Shown here in pieces: positions 61,748 through 64,000 of a stretch of 64,000 nucleotides of DNA. Location of the stretch: NCBI GenBank assembly GCA_905209075.1, contig CAJLRL010000011.1:1-64000 (forward strand), read 5' to 3'. Position numbers and translations under genes: made by a program. The notes beneath the pieces are model-generated. The model saw only the letters and a list, made by a program, of their open reading frames with translations. It ran no database searches and had not been told where the DNA came from. The stretch's first letter is position 1, and each line of letters opens with the position of its first letter. The stretch is from an uncultured Lachnospiraceae bacterium (GTDB lineage Bacteria > Bacillota > Clostridia > Lachnospirales > Lachnospiraceae).

Positions 61748-61781
61748 GGACACTCTCCTAGTTTTCACTTGGAAAGTGTCC
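61748..61781 (-). terminator. terminator-like hairpin in element remnant
   Basis: GGACACT-TCC arms with an 11-12-base loop, followed on the minus strand by five T. Confidence 0.6.
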
Positions 61782-61864
61782 ATTTGATACAAAATTATAT
61801 GAAATTGGATTCACTATCGCACTACCAAAAACGCATTATCACGCATTATTTGGCATTACGCTTC

Positions 61865-61893
61865 GCAAATTTGTTGCAAATTTGTTGCAAATT
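61865..61893. repeat. 11-base direct repeats near the tuf fragment
   Basis: GCAAATTTGTT twice in tandem plus a partial third GCAAATT; nearby ACGCATTA and TCGCA repeats. Such arrays resemble integrase arm sites next to attachment cores. Confidence 0.5.
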
Positions 61894-61930
61894 CCATTTT
61901 CAAAAGCTCGAAAGCCTTGATTTTACTGGA

Positions 61931-61984
61931 TTACTCGATGATTGTAGCAACACGGCCTGAACCTACAGTACGTCCACCTTCACG
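61931..61984 (-). pseudogene. tuf: orphan 3' end of the elongation factor Tu gene
   Basis: 54 bases on the minus strand encode REGGRTVGSGRVATIIE and a stop, the conserved C-terminus of EF-Tu. The homology begins abruptly at the CGT codon of Arg. No other tuf sequence is in the window. A displaced gene end beside element remnants is the expected scar of site-specific integration into tuf. Confidence 0.8.
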
Positions 61985-62141
61985 AGTTTACGGTTCGTAG
62001 ATTGTGATAAATCGCATTGATTTTATGCACATTCTATCGCACATATCGCCCATATAGTATATAAAAATAATGGCTTTCAGATTTTTTAGAGCCATAATAG
62101 AGCCAGCAACTATTTAATATAAGTTTCCTAGAAATGTTACA

Positions 62142-63368
62142 CTAAACTTTTTTCAACTCTCTATCTAACGACAATAATACGTTCATTATCACAAATCCAA
62201 CACCACTAAACAACACCAAATAACACGGATTATTCTTTTCAGCATAAAATGACCCTAATATCACAACAATTGGACCAATTGATAAACACATCGATGACAA
62301 CGTGCCTAATACTTTTCCCTTTATATTATCAGGAATCATTTTCTGCATAAGCACTCTTACATTAATATTTACACTTGAAACTGATATTCCTAGAGCAAGT
62401 GCAATAACCGAATAAATTCCAAAAATATTTACTTTGATATTTAAAATATTTGGAACTGCAATCAGTATAATAGAAAAAGCTTCAAACATTAATGAAACAA
62501 TAATTAATCTGTAACGTTTTGATGCTTTTACCAAACTAAATATTGCAGCACCTAACAATGCACCTAAAGATAATACGGTTTCTATCATGCCATATTCTAC
62601 TTCTGACACTCCCGAATACTTTGTGAGTATGATAGGAAATGATAAATTCGCCGCAATCCCATAAAAAATATTGATAAATATAGCTACGAAATACAAGTCA
62701 AACACTACTCTTTTTTTTCTTAAAAACAAAGCAGTCTCATGAAATTCTTCTTTTACTGACTTTTTACGCCCATACACATTTCCGCCATTTGGATATTCCA
62801 AATACATTTCAGTAAATGCTGAAATCAAAAAACTTATTCCATTAATTAACATGAATATTTTAAAATCTGTTACAGAATATATTACAGCCCCTATTGTAGG
62901 TGCAAGCAACGCAATCAATGATGATATTCCTTCGTTTATCGAACACATTTTATCGAGTTTTTCATCCTTGAACAAACTTTCCAAGGATGCATTCATTGTA
63001 ACATCAAAAAAGGTGTTAATTGTATTTAATAAAAAGGTTACTATAAATACTATCCATAAATAATTAGAAATGACAGACATTACAAAAAAAGCTAAAAACA
63101 TTACTGTGCCAGACAAAATATCAGTACATACTAGTATTTTTTTTCTATTATAACGATCTGCTACAATTCCAGATATTGTACTAAACAAAATTCGAGGAAA
63201 AGTCTCCAGTACAATTGTAATTGCAAAATTTATAGCTGAACCTGTTGTATATAGTATCACTAATGCAAATACAAAATTATATATTTGTGTTCCAAGAACA
63301 GATACAATTCTTCCTAATATAAAAATCCATTTATTATGTGTTGTCATAGTATAAGTATTATTCATCAT
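62142..63368 (-). CDS. MFS efflux transporter (Mef-like)
   Basis: 408-residue 12-helix major facilitator with the MFS motif A in ISGIVADRYNRKKILVCTD between helices 2 and 3, and the N-terminal GRIVSVLGTQIYNFVFALVIL common in Mef-type drug exporters and related MFS_3 proteins. Probably proton-driven export of a hydrophobic compound; macrolides are a possible but unproven substrate. GGAGGAG precedes twin ATGs (63368 and 63365). The codon use is much richer in A and T than in the neighbouring chromosome, and it lies between an element remnant and an IS derivative, so it is probably acquired. Confidence 0.85.
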   Translation of the reverse strand: MMNNTYTMTTHNKWIFILGRIVSVLGTQIYNFVFALVILYTTGSAINFAITIVLETFPRILFSTISGIVADRYNRKKILVCTDILSGTVMFLAFFVMSVISNYLWIVFIVTFLLNTINTFFDVTMNASLESLFKDEKLDKMCSINEGISSLIALLAPTIGAVIYSVTDFKIFMLINGISFLISAFTEMYLEYPNGGNVYGRKKSVKEEFHETALFLRKKRVVFDLYFVAIFINIFYGIAANLSFPIILTKYSGVSEVEYGMIETVLSLGALLGAAIFSLVKASKRYRLIIVSLMFEAFSIILIAVPNILNIKVNIFGIYSVIALALGISVSSVNINVRVLMQKMIPDNIKGKVLGTLSSMCLSIGPIVVILGSFYAEKNNPCYLVLFSGVGFVIMNVLLSLDRELKKV

Positions 63369-63397
63369 AAACTCCTCCTTCCCAAAATTTCTATCAT

Positions 63398-63425
63398 ATT
63401 GTATACTATATATATATATTGTCAA
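63398..63425 (-). promoter_or_regulatory. promoter of the MFS gene
   Basis: Minus-strand TTGACA, 16-base alternating AT spacer, TACAAT; about 30 bases upstream of the start codon. Confidence 0.75.
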
Positions 63426-63516
63426 CTATTTTCATCATCATTTTTCCAATTTCTCGATAATTATTGACCTCAACAAAAGGAACAATACTTAGAAGCTGTC
63501 GCTGTAAATTCAAACA

Positions 63517-63645
63517 ACTCGGGTCTTTGTCACTTTCATAACAACATATTTTCCCTCAACCATTGTATTTAAGCCATTTATGGCTTATTTTTTTGTCAAA
63601 TTTTTTAATTTTATACGTGCTTGTTTGTGCTTGTTGTGGTATAAT
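63517..63645 (+). mobile_element. left end of a second IS1634-family copy
   Basis: 129 bases equal in length to 58880-59008 and nearly identical, including the inverted repeat (one change) and the TATAAT box of the transposase promoter. The homology stops right after the -10 box. Confidence 0.92.
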
Positions 63646-63651
63646 TCTTAA

Positions 63652-63895
63652 GTGAAGTATCACAGATTGAGCAATGAAAAAGAGCAACTGATTTTGAAAT
63701 GTCAGTTGCTCAAGATGTGATTCTTCATAATTGTACCGAGGCGCGAGAACTTAGCCAGTATATATGGGGATTGTATGAAACACTTATTTAGTGAAAAATA
63801 CAAAAATAGGAACAATACAAAATAAGCAAATGCTGTTCAAGCTCTTTAGAGCCTATTTCTTGCACGACAAATAAGCCTCCAAAGGAAGCTTTTTA
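63652..63895 (+). ncRNA. predicted structured RNA inside the IS derivative
   Basis: No open frame of note. Expected transcript from the IS promoter: a stem of 12 pairs (63653-63664 with 63716-63727, 11 match) enclosing a perfect ten-base stem (63682-63691 with 63702-63711); an unpaired stretch 63730-63768; a hairpin TTGTAT-CACT/AGTG-ATACAA (63771-63802); a branched unit closed by AAATAGG/CCTATTT (63804-63858) with GAACA/TGTTC and GCTCT/AGAGC inside; and a terminator AAGC-TCC/GGA-GCTT with T5 (63873-63895). I do not recognise the family. Confidence 0.55.
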
Positions 63896-63907
63896 AAAAT
63901 ATGAAAT

Positions 63908-64000
63908 TCGAATGAAATATTAAAGATAAATAAACAGCGCTGGGAAATAGAAGAAAACTTCAGAATTATGAAAACAGATTTTGAAGCAAGACCCGTTTAT
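63908..64000 (+). pseudogene. 3' transposase fragment of the second IS copy, partial
   Basis: 63914-64000 matches 60386-60472 of the full IS with about four changes, encoding ILKINKQRWEIEENFRI and beyond. No start codon: a stop lies in frame at 63902. The fragment continues past the window. Confidence 0.9.

Overview
The window reads as a chromosomal segment of a spore-forming, gut-type Clostridium relative, most likely a member of the Lachnospiraceae. The evidence is moderate G+C, Firmicutes-type SPOUT of strong AGGAGG ribosome sites and consensus sigma-A promoters, sporulation genes (spoIIID, yabP, spoIIE, a DUF3794-LysM protein, a CotS-like protein), the hup-rqcP-yabP-divIC-spoIIE-tilS-hpt-ftsH order typical of the phylum, DUF4317, and an archaeal-type ProRS. 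I cannot assign a species from the sequence alone.

Layout. 1-2.6 kb: 5' part of guaA (runs off the left edge), a cytidylate-kinase-like protein and spoIIID. 2.7-7.4 kb: a secreted GH5 glucanase next to a CsoR-controlled copper operon (csoR, an HMA membrane protein, copA with a terminal CopZ-like domain). 7.4-12.8 kb: a NarL-type two-component system divergent from a three-gene ABC exporter, with a candidate operator between them. 12.8-25.2 kb: mostly housekeeping genes (aminotransferase, map, yqeY, NlpC/P60 endopeptidase, veg, plsC), a DUF3794-LysM sporulation gene, and a Tet(M)-like ribosomal GTPase fused to a Rae1-like NYN ribonuclease. 25.4-35.7 kb: a complete maltodextrin system (malQ-malE-malF-malG-amylase) divergent from its LacI-type regulator, which is followed by a propeller/metallopeptidase lipoprotein. 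35.8-46.1 kb: tRNA-Tyr, a strongly structured non-coding element, a 2450-residue repetitive surface protein with a 655-residue repeat-rich partner, and a 700-base palindrome-rich intergenic region. 46.1-58.7 kb: the ftsH-to-proS housekeeping and sporulation cluster, read leftward. 58.8-64 kb: an accessory region with a full IS1634-type element, remnants of an integrative conjugative element, an orphan 3' end of tuf that looks like an attachment site, an AT-rich MFS exporter, and a second, internally replaced copy of the IS whose promoter drives a structured RNA-like segment.

How it fits together. Copper sensing, export and chaperoning are controlled by CsoR through an operator placed exactly between the -35 and -10 boxes. 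Maltodextrin is bound by MalE, imported by MalFG (an ATPase is not encoded here, so a shared MsmX-type ATPase must be supplied elsewhere), and processed by an extracytoplasmic GH13 enzyme and cytoplasmic MalQ under a LacI-family repressor. The right end is the clearest site of horizontal transfer. The most interesting items are the GTPase-NYN fusion, the structured RNA-like cargo inside the IS derivative, a leader element shared by two unrelated genes 48 kb apart, hairpins that bury the ribosome sites of two sporulation genes, and the possible CopZ made from inside copA.
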